Of a DNA stretch of 64,000 nucleotides, positions 52,916 to 64,000 are shown in pieces; the stretch's first letter is position 1; the number at the start of each line of letters is the position of its first letter. The notes under the pieces are model-generated. The model searched no databases. It saw nothing but the letters and a program-made list of their open reading frames with translations, and was not told where the DNA came from. A program made the translations under genes and the position numbers. This DNA comes from Mesostigma viride (lineage: Eukaryota; Streptophyta; Mesostigmatophyceae; Mesostigmatales; Mesostigmataceae), in assembly GCA_009746045.1 (NCBI GenBank), contig RPFO01000082.1:3068241-3132240 (forward strand), read 5' to 3'.

Positions 52916-55900
52916 TTACGACTTGACCATGCTCTTCAGCCGTTGAAGGTCCGCCCCAACCACGGTCGCGACCCTCTTGCCCGACACGTACTTTTGAAAG
53001 GCAGGCTGCACATAGAAAGAGCGCACATGCATGCAGAAAGCAAGCACGCACGTGCATGCAGAAAGCAAGCACACACGTGCATGCAGAAAGCAAGCTCACG
53101 CACGTGCATGCAGAAAGCAAGCACGCACATGCATGGCACACCATAAAATGAAGCCACACACGAGAAAGAGAAAGAGGCCCACGAGAAAATGAAGCAAACG
53201 TAAGAGGTGCAAGAATGGTATCGAGCTTGCATTGCCTAGTATGCCGTTCATAGGCAGCACACAGGGTACAGGGAATGGCATGCGATGACATTCAAGGGGC
53301 AGATATGTCTCGCTGCCACACCCACAACGGTGTTGACAGCAGCCCATAAACAAGCACGAATAGTGAGCCCTACCATTGCCAAACGGACATGGACAGCAGC
53401 AGACATCCATGTAAATGCATCCAGCCGTGGGCCCCTGGCGAACTGCTGTGATCCGCATGTACATGCCATGTCAACATGGGAAGCTGAGGCTACCAGGAAT
53501 ACCTGACGAAGGCAACATGATCTATTGGAAATAGAGGGCCCTTGGCACATTCTGTGATATCAGGTTCCTTATAGGACATAAGGAGAGGTTGGATTACAGG
53601 TTGCTTATAGGACATAAGGAGAGGTTGGATTACAGTATAGGACATGAGGAGAGGTTTGATTACAGGTTGCTTATAGGACATAAGGAGAGGTTGGATTACA
53701 GGTTGCTTATAGGGCATGAGGAGAGGTTTGGATACAGGTTGCTTATAGGACATGAGGAGAGGTTGGATTACAGTATAGGACATAAGGAGAGGTTGGATTA
53801 CAGGTTGCTTATAGGACATGAGGAGAGGTTGGATTACAGGTTGCTTATAGGACATGAGGAGAGGTTGGATTACAGTATAGGACATGAGGAGAGGTTTGGA
53901 TTACAGGTTGCTTATAGGACATAAGGAGAGGTTGGATTACAGTATAGGACATGAGGAGAGGTTGGATTACAGGTTGCTTATAGGACATCAGGAGAGGTTG
54001 GATTACAGGTTGCTTATAGGACATGAGGAGAGGTTGGATTACAGGTTGCTTATAGGACATGAGGAGAGGTTGGATTACAGTATAGGACATGAGGAGAGGT
54101 TTGGATTACAGGTTGTTTATAGGACATAAGGAGAGGTTGGATTACAGGTTGCTTATAGGACATGAGGAGAGGTTTGGATTACAGGTTGCTTATAGGACAT
54201 AAGGAGAGGTTGGATCACAGTATAGGACATGAGGAGAGGTTGGATTACAGTATAGGACATGAGGAGAGGTTTGGATTACAGGTTGCTTATAGGACATGAG
54301 GAGAGGTTGGATTACAGTATAGGACATGAGGAGAGGTTTGGATTACAGGTTGCTTATAGGACATCAGGAGAGGTTGGATTACAGGTTGCTTATAGGACAT
54401 GAGGAGAGGTTGGATTACAGTATAGGACATGAGGAGAGGTTTGGATTACAGGTTGCTTATAGGACATAAGGAGAGGTTGGATTACAGGTTGCTTATAGGA
54501 CATGAGGAGAGGTTTGGATTACAGGTTGCTTATAGGACATGAGGAGAGGTTGGATTACAGTATAGGACATGAGGAGAGGTTGGATTACAGTATAGGACAT
54601 GAGGAGAGGTTGGATTACAGGTTGCTTATAGGACATGAGGAGAGGTTGGATTACAGGTTTTTATAGGACATGAGGAGAGGTTGGATTACAGGTTGCTTAT
54701 AGGACATGAGGAGAGGTTGGATTACAGTATAGGACATGAGGAGAGGTTTGGATTACAGGTTGCTTATAGGACATCAGGAGAGGTTGGATTACAGGTTGCT
54801 TATAGGACATGAGGAGAGGTTGGATTACAGGTTGCTTATAGGACATAAGGAGAGGTTGGATTACAGGTTGCTTATAGGACATGAGGAGAGGTTTGGATTA
54901 CAGGTTGCAAATAGGACATGAGGAGAGGTTTGGATACAGGTTGCTAACACGGCCGTTTACCACTTGATTAATTTGGTTACCGAGCAGGCGGACAAGATGT
55001 GTGGGGGTGGGTGGGGTGGGGTGGGGGGGGGGCGCGTAGCAACGCCGCAAGAAATGCTCTGAAACGAGCCAGTTAGCTGCCAAGTGCTGGTAGTAATCAT
55101 CACGACAGTAAAACCCTGCTCAGGGCGTCTTGTGTTCCCACCATCTACGGGCGTCTCATGTCCTCCATGTCTACTAGTTCATGCCATGTCCGTGCGGTGC
55201 CCACGCGGCCCCAGCCACAAAGCACATGCGCGGCCATCACGGATTCACGTGCACATCACATACGAACGATTCACACATGAACGGGACGCCTGAACTATCA
55301 CACTTGAAACAGCAGGCATGGACTATAACACATAAACTGTCCCACGTGGACTATCAGGCACCTACTACCACACGCAACGTACCACCCCGGTCACGTTGGC
55401 CTCCTGCACCGTCTTCTGGCACGCCTCCTGCGCGGCGCCGTCCACCAATCCCACGAACGCAAGCACACACATATACAGAGGCCACGCATGGACCAACGAG
55501 GCAGCAGTGCGCGAGGGTGAATGAGAGGGTGAACGAGAGGGTGAATGAGAGGGTGAATGAGAGGATGAGCGCTGCGGCGATTAGAGCAGTGATTACTAGG
55601 GCGGCACCCGGGACTAAAACATGTGCAAATGCCAGCTTGTCCAGGGAGCTACCGCTACCCAAGGGGGGAGGGGACAGTGGAGTAAACTGGAAGGCTCTGG
55701 CAGGCAGACAAGCGGGTGAGGAGGCGGGCTGGAAGGCAGGCCATTGGCTGGGTGCTCGTGTAAACCCTATCATGCCAACCCTATAATGTTAACCTTAGAT
55801 CCAACAGGCGTGTCTGGCAGGCTGCAAGACCCTGAACGCCTCAGACATGTTGGGGCACGGTAGTTGAATAAGGGGGAACCTATTTGTGGCTGAGGCATCC

Positions 55901-58900
55901 CGTCCAAGCCAACGAGGTACCTCATGGGTGCATATAGGCGGCCCGTGCCGTGATGAGGCATTGTTGCGTCCACAGGACACGTAGACCCACGGGGGCGTCA
56001 ATACATTCACGTAGGCAGACCTACACCGCGCCTGGGTAAGGTAACGGTGGCGCACCCTACCGGAGGCACTCGGGAGGAGGCACCAGTGACAGCCGCCAGG
56101 GATTATGCCGAGGGAGCGAGGGGCGGTAGCACATGCTGGTAAACAGGGCGACCTTGATTAATCCTCAGTTGCTCTCTGGCTCTCATCCATGAAACGGCCT
56201 TATTCCCTTCTGTTTGGTGGCCGATGCATGACTTATTTTGACACCCAACTTACTCAAGAAACCATGAAGATTGATGTGGGCAGGGCAGCGGCAATGTTTG
56301 TGTCATGTCCCGTGCGCTGTCTCACCTGGTCGATGTCCAGTTTCAGGAAGACCACATTCGGGTGGTCCTTGGCCAGCTGCTCATAGTGGGGGGCAACCAT
56401 CTTGCAGGGGCCACACCTGCAGGGACACGGGGGGCATGAGCAGGAGTGAAGGGTGATTGGCAAGCAGGGCCTCAAGGGGTGTCATCACCGTATGTCCTCA
56501 GGGTAGGCCATCAGTAGCCCCGTGCATTGCATGCTGCCCTTCTCTCGAAACTCATGCATGCTTATTCATGCTGCCCTTCTCCCTTATTCATGCACTCTCA
56601 TTCATGCTGCCCTTCTCCCTTATTCATGCTTATTCATGCTGCCCTTCTCTCTTATTCATGCATGCATATTCATGACCCCCTTCTCCCTTATTCATGCATG
56701 CATATTCATGACCCCCTTCTCCCTTATTCATGCATGCATATTCATGACCCCCTTGTCTCTTCTGCAGGCATTCTCATCAATGCATGGCTGCCCTACCCAC
56801 AAAGGACACTAGGACAGCCACCGCTTTGTGAGGCCAGCTTGTTAAGGTTAGTTAAACTTTCAATAGGGGATGGCTTCCCAATTCCCAGGTTCTATACCTT
56901 GTCCGGAGTCCCTGTGGGTCTACCAATCGTCCCTCCTCCGCCCTAACGGGAACAAGGGGGTGCAAATGACTGAGTTCTGTAGTTGACGGTGATGCCGTCG
57001 CACAACACAGGGGCAGCCGACACGCGTCTACTGTAAGGCAAGGAACCCTCTACAGTAAGTGGCCTCTAACGTTTTACTTAACTTCTTAACTTCTACTTAA
57101 CTTTTTACCTCTGGTTCCGCACAGTCCCCGAAAACAACACGGACAGTGGCGGGCGGCAAAGGAAACGGCAAAGAAAATGGCAAAGGAAACTTGAAATGAA
57201 CACGGCCAGTCGTAGGCGCGACTACCACCAGAGCCAGAACGCATGCCAATATTTCAAGTTTCAACATTTCGATGCATTGTGTATATCATTACAATACCTT
57301 TCACCGCGTTCTCTTCACCTCCCCATTAGGAGGCCGTGTCACCAGCCGTGCCAACTACATAAACATGCGATTTCATCCATCGTTGTTTTGTAGGTTTTCA
57401 TTCTTGACTTCAATACTCTGCAGCGAAAACTGATGCTGTCCTTGTAAGATTCTAAGATCGTTATCATAACTCTAACGTAAGACAATCAACATCTGGAAAG
57501 ATTTCAAAATATGGACGCCGCATGCCCTGGCCGCCGCCCGGCGTCCAATTAGACTGGTCCCGCTGTATAGACACACAAGTAGATGCAGTTCTCCCATGAA
57601 TCGTGAATCCAGCCGACGTGCGAGGTTCTAGGTTCTAGGCTCTAGGTTCTAGGTTCTAGGTTCTAGGTTCTAGGTTCTAGGTTCTAGGTTCTAGGTTCTA
57701 GGTTCTAGGTTCTAGGTTCTAGGTTCTAGGTTCTAGGTTCTAGGTTCTAGGTTCTAGGTTCTAGGTTCTAGGTTCTAGGTTCTAGGTTCTAGGTTCTAGG
57801 TTCTAGGTTCTAGGTTCTAGGTTCTAGGTTCTAGGTTCTAGGTTCTAGGTTCTAGGTTCTAGGTTCTAGGTTCTAGGTTCTAGGTTCTAGGTTCTAGGTT
57901 CTAGGTTCTAGGTTCTAGGTTCTAGGTTCTAGGTTCTAGGTTCTAGGTTCTAGGTTCTAGGTTCTAGGTTCTAGGTTCTAGGTTCTAGGTTCTAGGTTCT
58001 AGGTTCTAGGTTCTAGGTTCTAGGTTCTAGGTTCTAGGTTCTAGGTTCTAGGTTCTAGGTTCTAGGTTCTAGGTTCTAGGTTCTAGGTTCTAGGTTCTAG
58101 GTTCTAGGTTCTAGGTTCTAGGTTCTAGGTTCTAGGTTCTAGGTTCTAGGTTCTAGGTTCTAGGTTCTAGGTTCTAGGTTCTAGGTTCTAGGTTCTAGGT
58201 TCTAGGTTCTAGGTTCTAGGTTCTAGGTTCTAGGTTCTAGGTTCTAGGTTCTAGGTTCTAGGTTCTAGGTTCTAGGTTCTAGGTTCTAGGCATCCCTAGC
58301 ACGACCGGCAGGCCCTTCCCAAAACACACTAGGAGTGTGCGGTGGACACTGGCAGAAGGACACCCCATGTCTGGCATACATGGGTGCCTATTGTACGCAC
58401 GGTGTAGTATACACGATATAGTGTACAGTGTACACGGTATTGTATACACGATATAGTATACACAGTATAGTCTACACGATATAGTGTACACGGTATTGTA
58501 TACACAATATAGTATACACGATATAGTATACACGATATAGTGTACACGATATAGTATACACGAAATAGTATACACGATATAGTATACACGGCATTGATGA
58601 ATGGATGACACCTATACCGGGTGTCAGGGATGCTAGCAGCATGCTAGACCATCCATGCTGTCTTGTATAGTACTCAAGTGGTCTTGTATAGTATCCCAGC
58701 GGTGTCAGGGTATTCAGGAGGTGCACTGTGGTGTCGAGGAGACAACTTGGCAGCGCATGTACGGATTTCATGGCTGTGCACATTCGTAAGACACGTTGTG
58801 CATGATTGTGCAAGGCATACTAGGAAGGAAGACTCGGCGCACTGAGTGCAAAATGTGCAGACACCCTGGTAGACATCCGCGGGGACCCTGGTGTACATCC

Positions 58901-59662
58901 CGAGAGCATGGTGGGCTAGGGGAACTGACCATGCTGCCGTGAAGTCCACAATGAGGGCCTTCTTGTCCTCTGCAAGAGGGAAACAGACAGAAGCGCCAGC
59001 GACACGCAAACTTAGTCGCAACGTGGCAGCATTGAAAGTCTCATGGGTTGGAACATGCAACAAAGGGACATCATCAATCCTGCAGTGAACTCCTCGACAT
59101 GCTAATCACGTTACCTGCAGCTGCCTTAACTGCGGCAGTGAACTCCTGGTCCGAGGTGATTGCCGTGACTTTACCCCCAGCGGGCGTACCTGTGTTGCAT
59201 CCCCGTGCAAAGTCGTGTGGGGAAACGAGGGGGAAATTGATGTCAATGATGACTCCCGGCGTGGCCAGCCGGTCCACACACAGCTGTAACCCTGCCGAAA
59301 CACACAAACGCCTGCTATGAAAAGGTCTGTGTCATTTTGAGCTCAGTGACACGCATGTGTAAGAAGATGTTTCCGAGTCTTTACGACGTAGCCGATGTTC
59401 ACGACTGCAGCCATGGAAGCCTCGTTAGTCGTGAATTACCACTTAAATTCTTTCGATGTCCAGGGAAGGCCCCCAAACACCAGTCTAGCTTGATGACATG
59501 GTGCGACGGTGCGACCGTGGAGACAGCAGTCTTTTGAGGAGCGACCAGCAGGGAAGAACCCGTTCTGCCATTCATCGAAAGCGTGTTCGTGGCGCTGCTT
59601 AACAGTCGTGAGCATGGTGCCCTGAACCGCCTGGCTAGCGAGGATAGGGACCGTGACGCCAT
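52916..59662 (-). CDS. thioredoxin with probable organelle presequence
   Basis: Six exons join with correct phases to 221 residues: 59662-59440, 59291-59115, 58969-58930, 56416-56326, 55427-55383, 53005-52916. The last four, and the 3' half of the second (from GGKVTAIT), are secure: KVTAITSDQEFTAAVKAA, KALIVDFTAAW, then CGPCKMVAPHYEQLAKDHP, FLKLDID, NVTGVPAFQKYVSGKRVA and VVGADLQRLKSMVKS. The redox WCGPCK is intact (its W codon is split by an intron) and the cis-proline is in GVPAF. The first exon (MASRSLSSLARRFRAPCSRL) is rich in R, S, A and L without acids, like a mitochondrial or plastid presequence. The link between it and the thioredoxin fold (59291-59190) is less certain, and a shorter second exon from 59,189 is possible. 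It reduces disulfides in target proteins. Introns reach about 2.4 kb and hold large tandem arrays. Confidence 0.8.
53010..53130. repeat. about 24-bp tandem repeat, four to five copies
   Basis: Units built on GCATGCAGAAAGCAAGCAC, immediately upstream (minus strand) of the last thioredoxin exon acceptor. Confidence 0.85.
53568..54948. repeat. 1.4-kb minisatellite with two unit types (about 36 and 30 bp)
   Basis: Long units (GGTTGCTTATAGGACAT then RAGGAGAGGTTGGATTACA) mix with short units that begin GTATAGGACAT and lack GGTTGCT. More than 38 units are present in the last thioredoxin intron. Confidence 0.95.
56540..56755. repeat. ATTCATGC / CTTCTCCCTT tandem repeat
   Basis: Irregular units of about 30-43 bp directly upstream (minus strand, about 125 bp) of the CGPCK exon. 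Confidence 0.85.
57622..58288. repeat. (TTCTAGG)n heptamer array, about 95 copies
   Basis: An almost perfect 7-bp array; only an early GGCTCTA unit deviates. It lies in the thioredoxin intron between exons 58969-58930 and 56416-56326. Confidence 0.98.
58400..58595. repeat. TATAGTATACACGA tandem repeat
   Basis: About thirteen units of 15 bp alternating GTATACACGATATA-like forms, rich in self-complementary TATA/GTATAC. Confidence 0.9.
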
Positions 59663-60583
59663 GCTGGCAATCGTTGTAAAGCAACCTTCTAAAGCTCACG
59701 AATTGCAACGAAGACAAACCAAAGACTAGGCCAAGGGGAACTCCAGTCGATAATATTATGGAGCTTGCCCGAAAGCCAGTCAGAAAATGTTTACCAGTGC
59801 TGGTCACAAATACGTCTCTACTCTCTAATCTCCGACGCTCCGACTGTCCAGTGTCCACTTCACTCAGTAGTCTCAATCACTCAACTCCCGCGTCACGAGC
59901 ACTCAGCACGCCGATGCCATCAAATGATTCGAGCACATGCACTAAAATCCCGTTCAGTAGTTCCGCAAAATCGGTGGCGCATGTTCATTACTACCCAGTG
60001 TTCACCTACTGCATAGTGGCATATCGCGGTACGGCGACTCGGCGAGGCTAGCGGATCTGGAGTTCTGAACGTCTTGTTCATGGAATTCGCGGGAAAAGAC
60101 ACTCACTGTCGGTTGACTCGGTTCAGCAGAAAGCTCTTGATCAGGAGGCCCAGAAGGGTCCCAGATTGACCTTCTAGATGCTCTAAATGTAAGGTGGGCC
60201 CGCATGCCAAGTGCCTGGAGTCTCAAGAATCAGGACAGGCAGCAAGAATCTGGTAAGAATCTTACACAGAACAGGCAACACTACAGTACAGTACTGTAGG
60301 CATAGTCAACAGTCACGATACATAGGCTGCAGCTAGTCGCACACACTTTTTCCAGTTTCCTCATGTTTCTCGAACAGCTGTACTTACATATATCCAGGCC
60401 GCGAGTCGCTACATCACAATTAGGTTATGTGCTGCTTTCCTCTGCTTTGTATGCCTCGCGTATTGAGAGGGGCTGTGGCGCCTGAAACTGGAATGCGTAC
60501 TTAAGCCTGAAGGTGTCAACGTCGTGCATGCAGTGCTGTCCAATTGCTGTCCAACTACCACGTTTGATTGGAATTTTTCTACC
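59663..60583. promoter_or_regulatory. divergent promoter region of thioredoxin and UBA-protein genes
   Basis: The two starts face away from each other across about 920 bp. No clear TATA box or known operator is seen. Confidence 0.5.
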
Positions 60584-63439
60584 ATGGAGAGCCAGGGCGA
60601 CGAAGATGACAAAGTGGCAACCTTTGCGGCGGTGACCGGGGCCGATGAGGGAACTGCGAGGCGTTTTTTGGCGGCTCGTCATTGGAATTTGGAGCGAGCC
60701 GTCGACTTTTACCTAGAGAACGGGGGACGTGCAGACCTTGAAGGCCCGCGCAGGTCCGAATCATTTCATATCATTCAATTGCTGAGTTGCTTTTGTACAT
60801 CAAAGAGTCTACCATGTCTATGTGCATGGTGTAGGGAATTCGGCTTTACTTCTGTAAATTCACCACGACAATTGCCATTTGTTGGACGCCTTTCCCCCTT
60901 TAACATCGCCGTCAATCTCTTGGCGCAGGTCTCCCGGGCAGGAGCCACCCATTGAATGGCCAGAAATTCCGCTTGACGACCGCGGCATGCCGCCGCCTGA
61001 GGAGCTCGGCAGAGGTGGCGCTATTCCCGGGCCCGCTGGCTTTGGCGCGGCGGACGACAACGATGAGAACATGGACAGAATTATTGCGGAGTCGAGGTTA
61101 GCGTATGAGCAGGAGGAATTGCTGCGCGAAGAAGAGTCCGTGGCGCTGGCTACCGCGCTGTCCCTTAAGGTGCGGATAGACCGCATCACCTGCATCTGTG
61201 ATCCGCACCGATGGCCGTACACCCCTTCATCCCAAAGATTATCTTTTGCCCGCCTGGAACCGTTGCTCCGGTGGCTAGCCTTTTGAGTATGCCCTGGTCA
61301 GCTTGCGAACATGTGCATGATTCGCTGGCATGCCTTGATACCACGGATGTTTAGACATGTGGTCCTTCAGTGGCCACCATTTGTTGGTCCCCATTCGCGG
61401 GTCCCATTGATGGTGTTCTATTTATAGGTCTGCCCCATGGTCCTTCTCTGGGCACATCCCACACGCATCGCTGCCCCTGTGCATCGGCGCATGCACCTGC
61501 GGCGCCAGGGATTGATGAAACAAAACGGAGACACACCAGGCTCTGCCGCCAGCCTGTGGGGGTGTATCCGGCGATGCGTGGGGGGTGTATCAGGCGATGC
61601 GTACCGACATCAGTGCATGTCTGGCTTATGAATTTTCAGCAGCTACAGTAGTTAGGTCTTGACGGCACCACCGCCTTCTCCGCAAGCTACCTTGTGCTTG
61701 GTGGTGCCCCGCGTGCACCGGCTGAATTGTTGCTCGGTGCCCCAGCTAATGATGCCCAACGTTGGCTTTCTATGTAGATCTCGGGCCAATGTTTTCCACA
61801 GACCATCTTCGGGTGGTGTTGCTCCCCTCCCCTTATCCCTTTCCTTCCTCTTTCCCCCAACAACTACGGCCCCACAGACTCGGCCCCCTTAAGTAAGGCA
61901 GTACCTACGTGCATGCACAAAGGCATGCCTACACCAGTTAACTATGCCGTGTTTTCAGGGAATATGATAAGCACTGAGTTTTACAAAGTGCCTGTATCAT
62001 GCTCCCTGATTCCACCCCCAAACCCAAACCCAAACCCAAACCCAAACCCAAACCCAAACCCAAACCCAAACCCAAACCCAAACCCAAACCCAAACCCAAA
62101 CCCAAACCCAAACCCAAACCCAAACCCAAACCCAAACCCACCCCCAAACCCAAACCCAAACCCACCCCCACCCCTACCCCCACCCCCACCCCCACCCCCA
62201 CCCCCACCCCCACCCACCCCACCCACCCCCCCCACCCCACCCCCACCCCCACCCCCACCCACCCCCACCCCACCCCCACCCCACCCCCCCACCCCCACCC
62301 CCACCCCACCCCCACCCCACCCCACCCCACCCCACCCCACCCCCACCCCCACCCCACCCCCACCACCCCCACCCACCCCCACCCCACCCCCACCCCACCC
62401 CCACCCCACCCCCACCCCCACCCCCACCCACCCCCACCCCACCCCCACCCCACCCCACCCCACCCCACCCCCACCCCCACCCCACCCCACCCCCACCCCA
62501 ACCCCACCCCCACCCCCACCCCACCGCCACCGCCACCGCCACCGCCACCGCCACCGCCCCCACCGCCACCGCCACCGCCACCGCCACCACCACCGCCCCA
62601 CCCCACCCCCATCCCCATCCCCATCCCCATCCCCATCCCCATCCCCACCCCCACCCCCACCCTCACCCCCACCTCGCTATGCCCCCTAATGCCCCCCTCC
62701 CTTCGCTAATCCCCCTGCCACCTCCCCAACTAACCTCCCCCGCCTCCTCCCTGCTTTCTCAACGCCCCCCTCACAGCAGGAGGAGGAGCTGGCCGGGGGG
62801 GGAGACCCACGGGAGGGGGGGGGAGGGGAGGAGGGGATGGATCGCTGGGGGGTTATGGCGGACGACGCAGGCACACCCAAGGGGGCTGCACCCACCCCTG
62901 GGTCAGGCACCAAGCGCGCCCCCGGTAGCGGCGGTGGTGGTAGCAGTAGCGTGGGAGCTGGCTCTGGGGCGAGCACAAGACAAAACGCGCCACCTGGCAC
63001 CCGCAGGTCCCCCCCCGTGCCTCGCGGCGGGGAGGGTGGCCCGTTTGGCACTGGAGACCCCCTGGCGGCGGTTCTGGGCCGCGCCCTGCCAGGTGCCGCG
63101 CAGGGGCTGGCGAGCTTGCTGGGGCCAGTGTTTGGCGACGGGGCGGCACGGACGCAAGCAGATTATGACGAGCTGCCCGTGGGGGTTGGGGGGGTGGGAC
63201 CCCGCACGGCCCGGGTACCGCCCGGGTACCCCCCGTTTGGAGTGCAGGGCGCCGCGGTTGGGCGGGGAGGCGGCGTGGCTTGGGAGGGGGGCGATGAGGA
63301 GGAGGGCGGGGCGAGGGTCAGGCGGGTGGGGGAGGACTTGGACGAGCTGCCACGCTGGAGGAGAGGGGATGACGGGGGCGTGGGCGCTGCCACGCGGGCA
63401 GAGGGGGGCGGAGCGGGGGCCCCTTGGCCTTGTGATGAG
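60584..63439 (+). CDS. UBA/UIM protein, plant UBX-domain (PUX7/8-like) candidate, 3' part beyond window
   Basis: Three exons, 60584-60753, 60929-61169 and 62780-63439, join in phase to 357 codons and stay open at a GTACGT donor. The ATG has a good context (ACCATGG). Residues about 8-46 form a UBA-like domain ([20 protein letters not shown] then [15 protein letters not shown]). Exon 2 has [20 protein letters not shown] and a UIM-like acidic helix, [13 protein letters not shown]. Exon 3 is G/P/A-rich and unstructured. UBA plus UIM before a missing C-terminus fits Cdc48/p97 adaptors that bring ubiquitinated clients, but the UAS and UBX domains would be beyond the window, so the family is inferred. 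The first donor (GTCCGA) is weak. The window ends in TAGGTCCAG, a possible next acceptor. Confidence 0.6.
62017..62675. repeat. compound C-rich array: (CCCAAA)n, (CCCCCA)n, (CCACCG)n, (CCCCAT)n
   Basis: About 660 bp almost free of G on the + strand, made of successive hexamer blocks, ending about 100 bp before exon 3 of the UBA gene. The minus strand is G-rich and quadruplex-prone. Confidence 0.96.
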
Positions 63440-63458
63440 GTACGTGTTGACTAGGGTA

Positions 63459-63916
63459 CACCGTCCGCATTGGTAGTTTTATTTCGGTTCAGCCGAAAGG
63501 CCCTTCGGAATTAGACAACGGCGTTTTATTGGTTGAAAGTGCTACTGTGCCCGCCCAATTCATTAATTATTAGTTTGGTTGGTTGGTTACCAAACAACCG
63601 TTGAACTGGCTGCGAAATTTAATAATTCTTTGTTTGTTTTGTATAACCCAGCCAGATGCACTGCTCTTACGGCTAGTAAAAGCACATTTTTCAGCCAGAG
63701 ATTTAATATTTCTTTGCTTTTTACCGCAAAAGAAGCGCTCTTGGCAGTCAAAGAATTTATGTACACTTTCTTTGTTTGTTTGGTAGCTATAAAAACTACA
63801 GGGGAGTACACTCAGGAATTAGTTAATTTAAAATCTTTTGTTTTTTTTTTTATCGTTTGCAGGTGGCCGGCGCCCAGCCTCATAATTATTTAGTAAATCT
63901 ACCAATGCGGACGGTG
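63459..63916. mobile_element. 458-bp MITE with TIRs and TA target duplication
   Basis: CACCGTCCGCATTGGTAG (63,459-63,476) is repeated exactly inverted at 63,899-63,916, and both ends are flanked by TA. The inside is AT-rich (unlike the surrounding DNA) and codes for nothing recognisable. TA duplication and size fit a non-autonomous Tc1/mariner-like element. It lies in an intron, 19 bp after the donor at 63,440. Confidence 0.85.
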
Positions 63917-64000
63917 TATACAAGGGGGAGAAGTCGAAAAAGTATACTGTGGGCATGCGCTGCGCATGTTGTCGACAGTCCTGTTGGTTGGTAGGTCCAG

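Noticed and set aside
57622-58288. Telomere-like heptamer array
   Set aside because: TTCTAGG is not a known telomere repeat and the array is internal to a gene intron with coding DNA on both sides.
59190-59291. DEAD-box-like reading of VIIDINFP and G-x-T-x-AG
   Set aside because: Resemblance to helicase motifs V and VI is superficial; the key HRIGR arginines are absent.
59436-59876. 146-codon minus-strand frame upstream of thioredoxin
   Set aside because: It overlaps the presequence exon in another frame, lacks a recognisable domain, and does not connect in phase to the thioredoxin exons.
62017-62165. (CCCAAA)n as an interstitial telomere
   Set aside because: It grades into other C-rich hexamers and is best explained as a compound microsatellite.
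63579-63893. 104-codon frame inside the MITE
   Set aside because: AT-rich chance frame without any motif; the element is too short for a transposase.

Overview
This is a eukaryotic nuclear window. Its genes are split by GT-AG introns, most long microsatellites lie inside introns, and the spaces between genes are filled with decayed non-LTR retrotransposons. The gene set (a CW-type histone methyltransferase of the plant ASHH2 / animal SETD2 kind, eIF3k, a presequence-bearing thioredoxin, a plant-PUX-like UBA protein) together with GC-rich coding DNA suggests an alga, most likely of the green lineage. The sequence alone does not prove this.

Layout. 0.6-4.7 kb: broken LINE ORF1 and ORF2 fragments with microsatellites between them. 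5.6-19.2 kb (+): one very large gene, four exons by my model, about 4008 residues: a coiled-coil front half with a strict decapeptide repeat, then a very acidic, low-complexity rear half with duplicated short motifs. 19.8-22.4 kb: more LINE debris. 23.0-42.5 kb (-): a 20-exon gene that I could rebuild exon by exon with every splice phase matching. It encodes a 1283-residue CW + AWS-SET-postSET + TFIIS-N-like + SRI-like H3K36 methyltransferase candidate. 44.7-45.5 kb: a zf-RVT LINE fragment flanked by a 17-bp direct repeat. 46.0-46.6 kb (+): intronless eIF3k. 48.2-51.9 kb: a nest of LINE pieces, including a disrupted minus-strand endonuclease/RT ORF2, with a probable tRNA-derived SINE. 52.9-59.7 kb (-): a six-exon thioredoxin whose introns hold a 1.4-kb satellite and a 0.67-kb heptamer array. 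60.6 kb to the end (+): a UBA/UIM protein, cut by the window edge, with a 458-bp TA-flanked MITE in its last visible intron.

The SET gene and eIF3k diverge from about 42.5-46.0 kb, and the thioredoxin and UBA genes diverge from a shared 0.9-kb spacer. The genes are unrelated housekeeping and chromatin functions; I see no operon-like system. The most unusual items are the domain mix of the SET protein, the giant repeat-bearing protein, covarying stem-loops at LINE 3' ends, and the TIR element. All gene models come from reading splice sites and phases by eye. No search or alignment program was run.
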